NCBI RefSeq assembly: GCF_020148105.1
Contig: NZ_JAHLZE010000032.1
Coordinates: 1-60,563 of the forward strand
Origin: Methanobrevibacter sp. TMH8
GTDB taxonomy: Archaea; Methanobacteriota; Methanobacteria; Methanobacteriales; Methanobacteriaceae
Reading direction: 5' to 3'
Length of the DNA: 60,563 nt
Translations under genes and position numbers: made by a program
The notes under the pieces: generated by a model
Databases searched by the model: none
The model's input: only the letters and a program-made list of their open reading frames with translations
What the model was told of the DNA's origin: nothing
Part shown: piece after piece, positions 47,685 through 57,797 of the stretch
Layout of the letters: each line of letters begins with the position of its first letter
Numbering within the stretch: the first letter of the stretch is position 1

Positions 47685-48422
47685 ATGCTTGCACCTATGG
47701 CAGGAATAACCGATGGGAAATTTGCATTGAAAATGATTCCCTATGGGTTTGATACTGTAAGTATTGGAGGATATAATGTTGATAGTCCAACAATAAATGC
47801 AGGAAAAAAAATTCTTGAAAGAGGAAGGAAAGAATTTGATATTCTTGAAGAAAACTTAATCCCCACAATTCAAAAAGAAATTAATATAATAAAAGATAAT
47901 TATCCTGATGTTCAAGTTTCAGCAAATCTTCGTTCAACTTCTCCAGATTCTATTATTAAAATTATAAATAATATTGAAAAATTAGATATTATAGAGATTA
48001 ATTGTCACTGCAGACAAGAAGAACTTTTAAAAATTGGTTGTGGACAAGAAAAACTTCATGATTTGAAAAAATTAAATGAATTTATTGAAAAAATTGTCAA
48101 AAATCGAAAAATAGATCAAAAAGTATCAGTGAAAATTAGAGCAAATGTTGAAAATTTAGATACTGTGAAAATAGCTAAAACAATAGAAGAATCTGGTGCT
48201 GATTATATTCATGTAGATGCAATGAACCCTGGAAAGCCTCATGCTGATTTAGAAATAATAAAAAAAATAGCCAATGAAACTGAAATATTCATAATTGGTA
48301 ATAACTCTATTATTGATATAGAAAGTGGGAGAAAAATGATCTCAGCAGGAGCATCTGGCATATCTATAGGAAGAGCTGCTATTGATGGGAAATTAAAATT
48401 TGATATTAATAAAATAAAGTGA
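47685..48422 (+). CDS. tRNA-dihydrouridine synthase-like protein (MJ0144 family)
   Basis: A 245-residue TIM-barrel flavoprotein-like sequence beginning LAPMAGITDGKFALKM as in Dus enzymes. SANLRSTSPDS, INCHCRQEELLKIGCGQ, VSVKIRANV, DYIHVDAMNP and IIGNNSIID complete the barrel, and the phosphate-binding ISAGASGISIGRAAI is present. The usual Dus C-terminal helical domain is missing, so catalytic tRNA reduction is uncertain. The ATG lies 15 bases after GGAG, an unusually long gap; ATT at 47679, two codons upstream, would be better spaced. Confidence 0.82.
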   Translation: MLAPMAGITDGKFALKMIPYGFDTVSIGGYNVDSPTINAGKKILERGRKEFDILEENLIPTIQKEINIIKDNYPDVQVSANLRSTSPDSIIKIINNIEKLDIIEINCHCRQEELLKIGCGQEKLHDLKKLNEFIEKIVKNRKIDQKVSVKIRANVENLDTVKIAKTIEESGADYIHVDAMNPGKPHADLEIIKKIANETEIFIIGNNSIIDIESGRKMISAGASGISIGRAAIDGKLKFDINKIK

Positions 48423-48945
48423 AATATAATATAATAAATTTTTATAATAAATTTTATTATATAATATTTTATTATGAATATATTTTTTATAATTAAATTT
48501 ATTATATAATATCTTTATGATTAAAATATTTATGATTAAAATAATATCATAAAAGTAATCTAATATTTTAATGTTCTAATAAACTAATATAATATTTTTA
48601 TATAATTATATAAATTATTAGCAAAATATTTTAATTTGAAAGTTAAAAATAAGATTATATTAATATAAATCCTATAAATTACTATTAATATAAATTAATA
48701 ATCTAATATCATTGATAAATAATACAACAAATCTAATAAAAGTTAATAAAGAATAATAAAAATTAATATAATTAACTATATTAGATAATATGGTGTTAAG
48801 ATAAATTTAAAATATTATAGTATTGCTATTATCAATATAACAATAATTATAGAATAAAATAATATAAAACTATATAATCAAGATTAAATTAATATAATAC
48901 TAATATATACTAATCTAATAATCAATTAATTCTTAAGGTGGAGAT
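48423..48945. other. Gene-free AT-rich spacer
   Basis: 520 bp upstream of atwA, composed of TTATATAATAT-like sequence. It should contain the atwA promoter and leader; no gene or RNA is recognised. Confidence 0.45.
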
Positions 48946-50535
48946 ATGGCTTTTATAGTGCTTAAAAATATCACAAAAACATTCAATGGAGTTGAAGTTC
49001 TTAAAAATTTGAATGTTGAGATTGAAGAAGGAAGTGTTCTTGGAATTTTAGGTAGAAGTGGATCTGGAAAGTCCGTTTTAATAAATATGCTTAGAGGGAC
49101 CAAGGAATATAAACCTGATAGCGGACAAATGATTTTTAACATAGCTGCTTGCGATAAATGTTTACGGGTTGAACCTCCATCAAAAGCAGGAACTATCTGT
49201 TGTTGTGGAGGAACATTCACAGCAAAAACCGTCGATTTTTGGAGTGCAGACAGAAAAGACTTTGCAGAGATTCGAAAAAGAATTGCAATTATGTTACAGA
49301 GAAATTTCGCACTTTATGAAAGAGAAACTGTAATAGAAAATGTTTTGAGAGCTATTAAAGGTGGAGAATATGAAGATAATCTTTATAAGGCATTAGATCT
49401 CCTTGAAATGGTTCAAATGAGTCATAGGATTACTCATGTAGCACGTGATCTTAGTGGAGGGGAAAAACAAAGAGTAGTTCTTGCAAGACAAATGGCTAAA
49501 GAACCTATGTTATTTTTAGCAGATGAACCAACAGGAACTTTAGATCCGCAAACAGCGGAATATCTTCATCAAACTTTGATTAATGGTGTTAAAAATGAAG
49601 GAGTGACTATGGTTATCACTTCTCACTGGCCAGAAGTTATGAATAAACTTGCAGACCAAGTTATATGGTTAGACAAAGGTAAAATAATCGAAAAAGGACC
49701 TTCAAATGAAGTTGTGAAGAATTTCTTAGAAACTGTTCCACTTCCTAAAAAAGTAGATGAAGTAGAATATGGAGGACCTGTAATTGAAACAAAAGATCTT
49801 AAAAAGCACTATTATTCTATTGAAAGAGGAGTAATAAAAGCTGTCGATGGAATTAGCATAGAAATAAACAAAAGTGAAATCTTTGGAATTGTAGGCCTTA
49901 GTGGGTCTGGAAAAACCACATTGTCTAGAATGTTAATTGGATTAACTGATCCTAGTGGTGGAGAAGTAGAAATTAAACTCGGTGATGAATGGATAGATAT
50001 GAAACAAAAAGGTCCTCTAGGTAGAGGAAGAGTTATACCATACATAGGTTTACTTCACCAGGAATATTCCCTATATCCATATAGAACAGTTCTTGAAAAT
50101 TTAACAGATTCAATAAGTTTAGAACTTCCTGCAGAATTTGCAAAAATGAAAGCTATTCATACATTAAACGCTGTAGGATTTGATAATGAATATGCTGCAA
50201 CAATTCTAAATAAAGAACCTGATGAATTAAGTGGTGGAGAGCGCCATAGAGTAGCTATCGCTCAAGTACTAATAAAAGAACCTAATATTGTAATATTAGA
50301 TGAACCAACTGGAACAATGGACCCTATTACAAGAGTACAAGTTACTGACTCAATACTAAAGGCTAGAGAAGAGTTAGAGCAGACATTTCTCATAATTTCT
50401 CACGATATGGATTTTGTTATAGATGTTTGTGATAGAACTGCTTTAATGAGAGGAGGAAAAATCCTCAAAATAGGAGAACCAAAAGAAATAGTTAAAGAAC
50501 TAACTCCAGAAGAAGAAGAAAAGATGTTAAACTGA
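48946..50535 (+). CDS. atwA: Methyl-coenzyme M reductase system component A2
   Basis: A tandem ABC ATPase that supplies ATP-dependent reductive activation of methyl-CoM reductase; no transmembrane domain. The first ABC cassette has [14 protein letters not shown] (about 35-48) and [15 protein letters not shown] Cys-rich insertion lies at about 65-92 ([16 protein letters not shown]) and could bind metal. The second cassette has [14 protein letters not shown] (about 318-331), [14 protein letters not shown] and [11 protein letters not shown]. At 529 residues it matches component A2. AAGGTGGAG is close before the ATG. Confidence 0.94.
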   Translation: MAFIVLKNITKTFNGVEVLKNLNVEIEEGSVLGILGRSGSGKSVLINMLRGTKEYKPDSGQMIFNIAACDKCLRVEPPSKAGTICCCGGTFTAKTVDFWSADRKDFAEIRKRIAIMLQRNFALYERETVIENVLRAIKGGEYEDNLYKALDLLEMVQMSHRITHVARDLSGGEKQRVVLARQMAKEPMLFLADEPTGTLDPQTAEYLHQTLINGVKNEGVTMVITSHWPEVMNKLADQVIWLDKGKIIEKGPSNEVVKNFLETVPLPKKVDEVEYGGPVIETKDLKKHYYSIERGVIKAVDGISIEINKSEIFGIVGLSGSGKTTLSRMLIGLTDPSGGEVEIKLGDEWIDMKQKGPLGRGRVIPYIGLLHQEYSLYPYRTVLENLTDSISLELPAEFAKMKAIHTLNAVGFDNEYAATILNKEPDELSGGERHRVAIAQVLIKEPNIVILDEPTGTMDPITRVQVTDSILKAREELEQTFLIISHDMDFVIDVCDRTALMRGGKILKIGEPKEIVKELTPEEEEKMLN

Positions 50536-50859
50536 TATTAAATAATATTGACTTCTTATTAATCATTAGTTAGCTAATTATCTATAATATATTAACAAAA
50601 ATACCAATAATATAAATATTAAATATACTCAATATAATAACTTATAAAAATATAATAAATTAATAAGTTTATAAATAAATATAAAAATTTTATTGTTAAT
50701 CTATTGTTAATTAAATTTATTAATTATATGATTTTTATATAAATTATTCATATTATTGAAATATTTGTGAAAAATAATTAAATAAAGAACAATTATTACA
50801 AAATATTATCAAATAAAATATAATATCAAATAAATATAACAATTATTGGAGGATTATTA
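50536..50859. other. Gene-free AT-rich spacer
   Basis: About 320 bp between atwA and the marker 9 gene; no open frame or structured element. The right end carries the ATTGGAGGATT Shine-Dalgarno. Confidence 0.4.
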
Positions 50860-51342
50860 ATGGTATGGGATGATGCACCATCACACGTATGCAGAGGGGG
50901 AGACAGTAGAGCATTAGCATTTTGTTGTCCACCAGTAAAACCTTGTCCAATATTACATGCTCTTGACGATGTGAAATTAAGTCCTCAAGAATATATGGAT
51001 ATTAAAGAAGATTTTGCAAAAAATACTAGACTAGGTGAAGGAGCAGGAACTTGTTTTGGATCTTTAGTTTGGTGTTGTAAAACATCCAAACCATGTCCAC
51101 TTAGAGATATGGTTTTAAAAAATATAGACATGAGTGTAGACGAATATTTAACTCTAAAAAAACAATTATCTGAAGCATTAGTTGGAAATGATGTTGGCAA
51201 TGGAGAAGATAATATTAATGCACTTGCAGATGTTTTTTCAATAAGTAATGAAGAAGCAACTAAAGTACTTCATGACTGTGATAATGATTTAAGAATGGCT
51301 ATGAAATTACTTAGAATGAAAGCATTAGAAAATCCAGAATAA
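50860..51342 (+). CDS. Methanogenesis marker 9 domain protein
   Basis: A 160-residue Cys-rich protein. Two related segments are visible: a CC-x5-CP motif at residues 22-30 (CCPPVKPCP, with Cys11 before it) and another at 72-80 (CCKTSKPCP, with Cys65 before it). Each is followed by a helix of the [11 protein letters not shown] / [11 protein letters not shown] type. The C-terminus (about 115-158) resembles a UBA-like three-helix segment. I assign it to the methanogen-restricted marker 9 family from the Cys pattern; molecular function is unknown. GGAGG lies seven bases before the ATG. Confidence 0.72.
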   Translation: MVWDDAPSHVCRGGDSRALAFCCPPVKPCPILHALDDVKLSPQEYMDIKEDFAKNTRLGEGAGTCFGSLVWCCKTSKPCPLRDMVLKNIDMSVDEYLTLKKQLSEALVGNDVGNGEDNINALADVFSISNEEATKVLHDCDNDLRMAMKLLRMKALENPE

Positions 51343-51831
51343 ATAAAATTTATATTATTTATAATTATATTATTTATAATCTAAAATATATTTATTAAAA
51401 TCTTATTTTTATTTCATTCTAATTTTTATTATTATTTTATTACTATTTTTATTTTTTATTTTAAATTTATCCTTATTCCCATTATCAATTGTATAATAAT
51501 ATAATTAATATAATAATATAATATCATTCCCTTTTAATTTTATTTTAGTTATTTATTATTATCCTTATTATTATATTATTCTTATTCTGTTTATTTTATA
51601 GTTAAAAAATTTGAAATCTTTAAAAAGTTTAATTTTTTAGAATATTATTATGATTAAAAGAAGATAATATCAAAAAATAAAACAAAAATAATAATATATA
51701 GAAAGAATAATAAAGAATTATACTAAAGGACAATTAAGAATAATAAAAGATGATAAAAGATAATAATAAATAATAATATTATATAATAAAAACTAGAACA
51801 TAAAAAATAAAAACTAAATATTGATGGTATT
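51343..51831. other. Gene-free AT-rich spacer
   Basis: 490 bp, T-rich just after the marker 9 gene (probable termination zone 51400-51460), then A-rich up to sirC. No gene is seen. Confidence 0.45.
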
Positions 51832-52467
51832 ATGGGATGGACTTCACTTTTTTTAAATACAGATGGCAAAAAAGTATTTATATTGGGAACTGGAGAAGTT
51901 GCACATCGTAGAGCTAACAAATTTCTGGATAATGGGGCAGAAATCATTTTAGTAGGTAACAAAATATCAAAGGAACTAGTTGATAAAGGAGCACAGCTAG
52001 AAAAGGATATTTCTAATGAAAATATTAAAAAACTAGTTGATTGGTCTGATATTGTGGTAATAGCTAGTGGAAATCACGAATTAAATGAATATGTCTCTTC
52101 AATTAGTAGCGAAAAGCTAATTAATCGAGCAGATTATCCAAAAAAAGGAAATTTAATTGTTCCCACAAGTTTTTATGTTGATGATGTTCAAATTTCAATA
52201 TTCACAAATGGAAAAAGTCCTTTAATGGCTCGTGAACTTAGAAAGAAAATTCAAAACTTAATAACCAATGAAGATTTACTTCAAATTAAATTGCAAGATT
52301 ATGCTAGAAATATTTTAAAGGAAAAATTTGATAATCAAAAGGAAAGAAAAGAATATTTATATAAGATTCTTAAAAATAATGATATCAAAAATTTACTTAA
52401 AGAAGAAAAATTAGAAGATGCAAAAAAGCTTGCTGAAAATATTATAAACAAGGAGGATAGCTATTGA
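51832..52467 (+). CDS. sirC: Precorrin-2 dehydrogenase (siroheme synthase N-terminal type)
   Basis: NAD-dependent oxidation of precorrin-2 to sirohydrochlorin, the branch compound for siroheme, cobalamin and F430. It has an N-terminal Rossmann motif KVFILGTGEVAHRRANKFL (about 15-33), IVVIASGN, and the dimerisation segment NRADYPKKGNLIVPTSF. ISIFTNGKSPLMARELRKKI follows. The 211 residues lack the methyltransferase domain of CysG. The stop TGA overlaps the hemA TTG start. Confidence 0.9.
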   Translation: MGWTSLFLNTDGKKVFILGTGEVAHRRANKFLDNGAEIILVGNKISKELVDKGAQLEKDISNENIKKLVDWSDIVVIASGNHELNEYVSSISSEKLINRADYPKKGNLIVPTSFYVDDVQISIFTNGKSPLMARELRKKIQNLITNEDLLQIKLQDYARNILKEKFDNQKERKEYLYKILKNNDIKNLLKEEKLEDAKKLAENIINKEDSY

Positions 52468-53672
52468 TAATCAATATACGAGTAGATCACAAAATTGCTG
52501 ATATTGGAACCATGGAAACCACTGCAAAAGATTTAAAAGAGCTATTCCATAAGTTTAAGGAAGAATTTAATATACAAGAGTATGTTGAAATAGATACATG
52601 CAATAGAAAGGAATATTATATACATACTGAACTCTGTAACCATGAGCATGAATATCTAAAATCTAAAAACGAAAATATTATTATTCATTATGACGATACT
52701 GCAATAATTCATCTTTTTAGAATGACCTCTGGGCTAGAATCAATGATAATAGGTGAAGATCAAATATTAGGTCAAATCAAAAATGCTAAAAAGAAAAGCT
52801 TAAATGAAAATCATTGTGGTAAAATTTTAGAAACTCTTTTTACAAAGTCAATACATGTCGGACAAGTTGTTAGGCAAAAAACGAAAATCAATAGAGGTTC
52901 TGTCTCCATTGGTTCAGCTGCAGTTGATTTAGCTGAGGAAAATATTGGAGATCTTGAGGGAAAACATGTTTTAGTTATTGGTGCGGGAAAAATGGGAACT
53001 TTAGTAGCTAAAGCTTTAGCAGAAAAGGATTTAAAAGCTATTTTTGTTGCGAACAGGACTTATTATAGAGCAGTTAAGTTAGCTGAAGAACTCAATGGAA
53101 AAGCTATTTTGATTGATGAATTAAGTCAATGTTTACCTAGTGCAGATGTTATTATTAGTGCTACTGGTGCACCCCATAGTATTTTAAACAGAGATAGAAT
53201 CGAAAATTTTATAGATAGTGAAAATTCATCTCAAATAATCATGATTGATATAGCTAACCCAAGAGATATTGAGGAAGATGTTAGAGAAATAGGTGTTAAA
53301 CTATTTAATATTGATGATCTTCGTGGAATTGCTGATAAAAATAGAAAAATGCGAGAAAATGAAGTAAAAGAAGCAGAAAATATTATTGATGAAGAATTTA
53401 AACTTCTTAAAAATTCCTTTAAATTAATGGAAATTGAAGGATTACTTGGAGATATTAGATTATCAATGGAAAATGTCCGAATGCAAGAAGCTCAGAAAGC
53501 TACTGCAAAACTAGCTGATGTCGAAGGTAGTGTTAAAATAATTGATAATATGTCAAAGTCACTTGTTAACAAAATATTCCATGATATTTCTACAAATATT
53601 AAAAAAGCTGCTGAAGAAGAAGACCATGAAATCATTGAAACATTGAAATGTATTTTTAAAGATATGAAATAG
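52464..53672 (+). CDS. hemA: Glutamyl-tRNA reductase
   Basis: Reduces glutamyl-tRNA(Glu) to glutamate-1-semialdehyde, the first committed step of tetrapyrrole synthesis. The catalytic Cys lies in VEIDTCNRKEYYIH near 42-55, followed by SGLESMIIGEDQILGQIK and the Rossmann motif VLVIGAGKMGTLVAKAL near 173-189. A C-terminal dimerisation helix completes the 402 residues. The start is TTG, seven bases after GGAGG, and overlaps the sirC stop (TTGA), implying translational coupling. The stop TAG directly abuts the stop of the convergent gene. Confidence 0.94.
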   Translation: MIINIRVDHKIADIGTMETTAKDLKELFHKFKEEFNIQEYVEIDTCNRKEYYIHTELCNHEHEYLKSKNENIIIHYDDTAIIHLFRMTSGLESMIIGEDQILGQIKNAKKKSLNENHCGKILETLFTKSIHVGQVVRQKTKINRGSVSIGSAAVDLAEENIGDLEGKHVLVIGAGKMGTLVAKALAEKDLKAIFVANRTYYRAVKLAEELNGKAILIDELSQCLPSADVIISATGAPHSILNRDRIENFIDSENSSQIIMIDIANPRDIEEDVREIGVKLFNIDDLRGIADKNRKMRENEVKEAENIIDEEFKLLKNSFKLMEIEGLLGDIRLSMENVRMQEAQKATAKLADVEGSVKIIDNMSKSLVNKIFHDISTNIKKAAEEEDHEIIETLKCIFKDMK

Positions 53673-54383
53673 CTAATCTTCTTTAAAATGATGTCTTCCA
53701 ATTAAACCTGTGAATCTAGCTATAAGAATTGTTACAAATGGTAAAAATAGAAGTTCAAAAATTGCAGCAAATATAGGATGTATTTCTTCAGAAAACTCAG
53801 TAAGAGAAGGTTCAATTATTATAGTAATTAATATAACAACTAAAAAAGATGAAATGAATTTTCCAATCCCCATTTTCCTTAATTTTTTCAATATTGTTAT
53901 GATTTCAAATGCTGATTTGAATTTAGAGTGGTTATACTCATAATGAATAATTGCTCCTTGAACCATTAAAAATGATAAAAATAATGATACAATAAATAAT
54001 AAGAACAGAATTAATGTTGGAAGATCAACATTAAAGAGTATCAAATCAAAGAATAGTATTATCAATAAAAATGTAGGGATTATTAGATATATAAGAACTA
54101 TAATTATTTCTTTTAAACCTCTCCAAATCAAATTTTTAAAGTTTTCAAATTTAGGATAAGTATCAGAACCCCATATTGTACTTTCAACAATATTTGCAAC
54201 GTATCCCCCCTCAATTAGTAAAAATAATGTCCAAGGTATAAATAAAAGAGCAGATAGGGGGAATTTACCTACAAAAAATAAAATGGCACTTAGAGAGTAT
54301 AACAAAAGACCTAAAAAAAGAAATTCCCATCTTCCTTTAATAGAATATTTTATAGAATCAATAAACATTTCTTTTAAATTCAT
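53673..54383 (-). CDS. DUF4013-type membrane protein
   Basis: A 236-residue membrane protein with about six hydrophobic helices (for example FLFLGLLLYSLSAILFFVGK and LIIPTFLLIILFFDLILF). The amphipathic N-terminus LKEMFIDSIKYSIKGRWEFL is typical of DUF4013 proteins, which are abundant in Methanobacteriales. Function is unknown. The stop codon is immediately adjacent to the hemA stop, with no intergenic base. Confidence 0.78.
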   Translation of the reverse strand: MNLKEMFIDSIKYSIKGRWEFLFLGLLLYSLSAILFFVGKFPLSALLFIPWTLFLLIEGGYVANIVESTIWGSDTYPKFENFKNLIWRGLKEIIIVLIYLIIPTFLLIILFFDLILFNVDLPTLILFLLFIVSLFLSFLMVQGAIIHYEYNHSKFKSAFEIITILKKLRKMGIGKFISSFLVVILITIIIEPSLTEFSEEIHPIFAAIFELLFLPFVTILIARFTGLIGRHHFKED

Positions 54384-54574
54384 TATATCACTTTATCAAT
54401 TCTATTTTTAAAATCTACTAAAATTTTTTAAAAGTTTTCTAAAAGTTTTCTAAAAGTTTTCCTAAAACTTTTTATTTCATATTTTAATAAATTCATATAT
54501 AATACTTTTCTATCATTTTATTTTTTTATTTAATCCAGTTATTATTTTCATTTTAGTTAGATAAAATCAAATTA

Positions 54575-55702
54575 TTAACCAAACATATATTTAGGAGGAT
54601 TATTTTGAGATTTGTAATTATTTAATGCATATTCAAAGTGTTTTAAAGTTATTTCATCATCATCTTCATATAACGCCCTGTGAAGAGCTGATTTCAATAG
54701 CTTTTCTTTAATATCTCTTCCAGACAATCCTTTAGACATTTCAGCTAATTTATTAGTACTTAATTTAATTTCATAAGGCATTGTTTTTCTGGATTTTTCA
54801 ATCATTGCAATTCTTTCCTCTCTAGTTGGAATTTTAAATTCAAATTCATCTTCAAACCGACTCCTAATTGCATAATCAAGCTGTTCAGGATTATTTGTTG
54901 CAGCGATTGTTACAACACCTTCATTTTCGTGAATTCCATCCATTTCTGTAAGAAGAGCATTAACAACTTCAGAAACATCCCCCCTTAATGATTGAAACTT
55001 CCTATGTAATCCAATTGCATCGATTTCATCGATGAAAATAACTGAAGGTGAAGTTTTTTGAGCCATTTCAAAAAGATCGTGTATTTGACGTGCACCATCA
55101 CCAACATGATCACCAATCAAAGTAGTTGCTTTAATTAAGTATAAAGGAACCTTAAGTTCATTAGCTAAAGATTTAGCTAACATTGTTTTACCAGTTCCTG
55201 GAACTCCAAAAAATAAAATGTTTTTTGGTGCCCATTCCCCAAATATTTCGGGGTTTTTTAGATATTTCATTATTATTTTACATTTATTTTTTGCTTGTTC
55301 TTGACCAATAACATCTTCCAGAGTTAAATTAGTCTCAATAGACTTGATATTATTTTTTAAATTATCTTCATCTATAACCAAAACAATAGATGTATGTTCT
55401 CCTATAACTGAATTATTTGGATAAACATTCACAACTTTAAATCCAAAATCAGGGAGTATTTTTTGATCAAATAAATATGAACCTTCTTTTACTTCAAGAC
55501 CCATCCATTGTTCTTTAGCATAATGTTCAAATAAGTTTTTGTCAGCTACCTCTAAATTATGAGTATCCATTAAAGGAAAGCTAAAAGGATAACCTACGCT
55601 TTGTAAAACAACAGCTTTTGCTTCTTTTTGAGATTCTTTTTTATTAGTAATCAGTTTATTGCTGATTATTTGAGATTCTTGTGATTTATTATTAGATTTC
55701 AA
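54575..55702 (-). CDS. AAA-family ATPase
   Basis: A 375-residue single-AAA-domain protein. An N-terminal region of about 125 residues (not recognised) precedes a classical AAA module: Walker A FFGVPGTGKTMLAKSLA (about 164-180), Walker B VIFIDEIDAIG, sensor-1 TIAATNNP and Arg-finger RSRFEDEFEF. The AAA lid has LSGRDIKEKLL. The module resembles FtsH/PAN, but there is no protease domain, no transmembrane helix and no HbYX C-terminus. The start is TTG after AGGTGA. Substrate unknown. Confidence 0.85.
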   Translation of the reverse strand: MKSNNKSQESQIISNKLITNKKESQKEAKAVVLQSVGYPFSFPLMDTHNLEVADKNLFEHYAKEQWMGLEVKEGSYLFDQKILPDFGFKVVNVYPNNSVIGEHTSIVLVIDEDNLKNNIKSIETNLTLEDVIGQEQAKNKCKIIMKYLKNPEIFGEWAPKNILFFGVPGTGKTMLAKSLANELKVPLYLIKATTLIGDHVGDGARQIHDLFEMAQKTSPSVIFIDEIDAIGLHRKFQSLRGDVSEVVNALLTEMDGIHENEGVVTIAATNNPEQLDYAIRSRFEDEFEFKIPTREERIAMIEKSRKTMPYEIKLSTNKLAEMSKGLSGRDIKEKLLKSALHRALYEDDDEITLKHFEYALNNYKSQNNPPKYMFG

Positions 55703-56076
55703 TTATTCACCTGTTAAACAAATATATAGAATGTAAAATATCTATAAATTATCTATAAATATATAAAATAGTATATAAAATAGAATAAAATAACTAATTT
55801 AAATAATTATTATTGAAAAATATTATTGAAATTAATATATTATAATTTAAATATTAAATTTAATGTTTATACAATATAAGTATATTTTAACATTACAACT
55901 ATAAGAATTTAATTATTATTAATAATTATGTTCTAAAATTTTATATTGAAAATAGAATTACAATAGAATAAAAAAATAGAATAAGAAATATTATAAAAAA
56001 ATAAAAGTAAAAATAAATAAAAATATGTTAAATACTAGAATAAACTAGATAGGTAAATTCTTTAAAGTACTAATAC
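55703..56076. other. Gene-free AT-rich spacer
   Basis: 370 bp between the histone stop and the AAA ATPase start (both minus strand). It holds the AAA gene promoter. No structured element is seen. Confidence 0.4.
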
Positions 56077-56295
56077 TTAGCACTTGCAAGAGTTTACAGC
56101 TAATTTAACATCTTCAGCTTTGACAGTTTTACGACCAGCGTGTTTTGCGTAAGAAACAGCTTTTTGAGCAACTGCGGTTGCACATTCTTCTAAAGCTTCA
56201 GCTAATGCTTCTTTAGCATCTTCACTAATTCTGTCTGCGCCTGCATTTTTTACTATTCTTGCAACTGGTGCAATAGGTAATTCAGTTTTTTTCAT
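56077..56295 (-). CDS. Archaeal histone (HMf family), Cys-containing
   Basis: A 72-residue histone-fold protein that wraps DNA as dimers or polymers. [20 protein letters not shown] (residues 5-24) and [18 protein letters not shown] (50-67) are classic HMf/HTz motifs. Unlike HMfA/HMfB, it has three cysteines (Cys38 and a C-terminal CKC at 70-72) and a two-residue longer N-terminus (MKKTELP). GGAGATG precedes the ATG. It is monocistronic with its own TATA box. Confidence 0.95.
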   Translation of the reverse strand: MKKTELPIAPVARIVKNAGADRISEDAKEALAEALEECATAVAQKAVSYAKHAGRKTVKAEDVKLAVNSCKC

Positions 56296-56386
56296 AATTA
56301 ATCACATCTCCACATTTAATTGTATATCTAATATTTTTTATAATAGACATTATGCCTATTATAGATTATTATTCTTTAATTCATCA

Positions 56387-56394
56387 TATATAAA
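56387..56394 (-). promoter_or_regulatory. TATA box of the histone gene
   Basis: The minus strand reads CATTTATATATGATG, a consensus archaeal TATA box about 90 bases before the start codon. It implies a leader of roughly 65 bases. Confidence 0.55.
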
Positions 56395-56768
56395 TGTATC
56401 GCTGAAATAGGTAAAAAACAAGTGAAATTTTATACTATTTCAAGATTTTATGAGGAAATTTAATCTAATAAATAATGATATATTATATTAATTTATATTT
56501 TCAAGATTTATAAAAAAATATAATATACAATGAAAATTCAAATAATTCCAAATTGTTATTTACTAAATAATCTATAATATCAATATATTAATCAAAAATA
56601 TGAACAAAAATTGAAAAAATTAGATATTAAAATAAAAAATAATTATAAAATTGAAAAATAAAAATAAAAAATTAAAAAATAGTAAGAATAATGAAAATTT
56701 GAATTTTGATGTGTAAAACTAAACAATAATTATTCAAATTTAAAATAAATGAAAAATTTTAAAAATAG
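56395..56768. other. Gene-free AT-rich spacer
   Basis: About 370 bp between the histone promoter and the 3' end of the endonuclease IV-like gene. AT-rich, with no open frame and nothing recognised. Confidence 0.45.
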
Positions 56769-57602
56769 TTATAATAAACTTTCATATAGTTCTTTCATTT
56801 TTAAAGCATCTTGATCAAGAAGAGGAGTTTCACAAATAATTGTAGCTTTCCAATCGTTTTCTATGAATGATTCTAATAGCCATTTCAATTCAGGACCATA
56901 TTCTTTCTCTTCAAAAGTATGGTGTCTTCTTTCACCAGCATTAGTGTATTCAATTCTTGTAAAATGGCAATGTAGTCTATCAATATCAAGACCATCTTCT
57001 AGTTTAGATAAAACACAATTATAATCTTCTTTCTTCTGAATATAACCTCTTCCACGAGCATGAATATGTGCAAAATCAATAGTCGGCTCGAAACAATCAA
57101 AGCTTGAACATAATTCAATTATTTCATCAATATTGCCTAGTTGAGATCTTTTACCAGTAGTTTCAGGGGCAAATGTGTAATTTTCTACTCCATTTTCATC
57201 AAGTTTATCAATAAGAGTATTTATAGCACCTTTTGCAATATTTAATGCATCAGATGGAGTATTTTTCGAATAATAACCTGGATGAAATACTATCCTATAT
57301 GCACCCATCCATTCTCCTACTTGAGCTGCTTTAGCTAATGTTTCAATAGACATTTCTAATTTTTTATATTCAACAGCTGATAAATTAATATAATAAGGAG
57401 CATGGATTGATACAAGAATATCTTCCTTAATTGAATCTTCCTTTAATATTCTAGCTGATTTTTCACCAATTCGAAGTCCTCTTCCAGCTTGATATTCATA
57501 GGCCATCAATCCTTCATCAGCTATATATCCAGCTGCTTTATAAGCGCTTCCTTTATAATCTATTGGTCTTCCTGCAGGACCAAAAATAACATTAGGTTTC
57601 AT
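56769..57602 (-). CDS. Endonuclease IV-like TIM-barrel protein
   Basis: A 277-residue AP endonuclease family 2 protein. Metal-ligand motifs of endonuclease IV are visible: SIHAPYYINL (His near 86), FHPGYYSKN (His near 127), APETTGKRSQLG (Glu near 165), TIDFAHIHARG and HCHFTRIEY. Endonuclease IV cleaves DNA at abasic sites; sugar-phosphate isomerases share the fold, so activity is inferred from the intact metal residues. The ATG at 57602 has a poor Shine-Dalgarno, so the message may be nearly leaderless. Confidence 0.83.
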   Translation of the reverse strand: MKPNVIFGPAGRPIDYKGSAYKAAGYIADEGLMAYEYQAGRGLRIGEKSARILKEDSIKEDILVSIHAPYYINLSAVEYKKLEMSIETLAKAAQVGEWMGAYRIVFHPGYYSKNTPSDALNIAKGAINTLIDKLDENGVENYTFAPETTGKRSQLGNIDEIIELCSSFDCFEPTIDFAHIHARGRGYIQKKEDYNCVLSKLEDGLDIDRLHCHFTRIEYTNAGERRHHTFEEKEYGPELKWLLESFIENDWKATIICETPLLDQDALKMKELYESLL

Positions 57603-57797
57603 AATAATCTTATAGTTTTTAGTTAAATTTCAATATAAATAGATGAATATGAAAAATTAATATTTAATTTTTTTTATGACCATATAACTTTTTCAAATCC
57701 AATTTTATAAAGATAAAATCATATTATATATTCCATGGTTTTAATTATTAAACTTTTTAATTAGCTATTAAACCATTTATATCTAGTTAATAATTTT

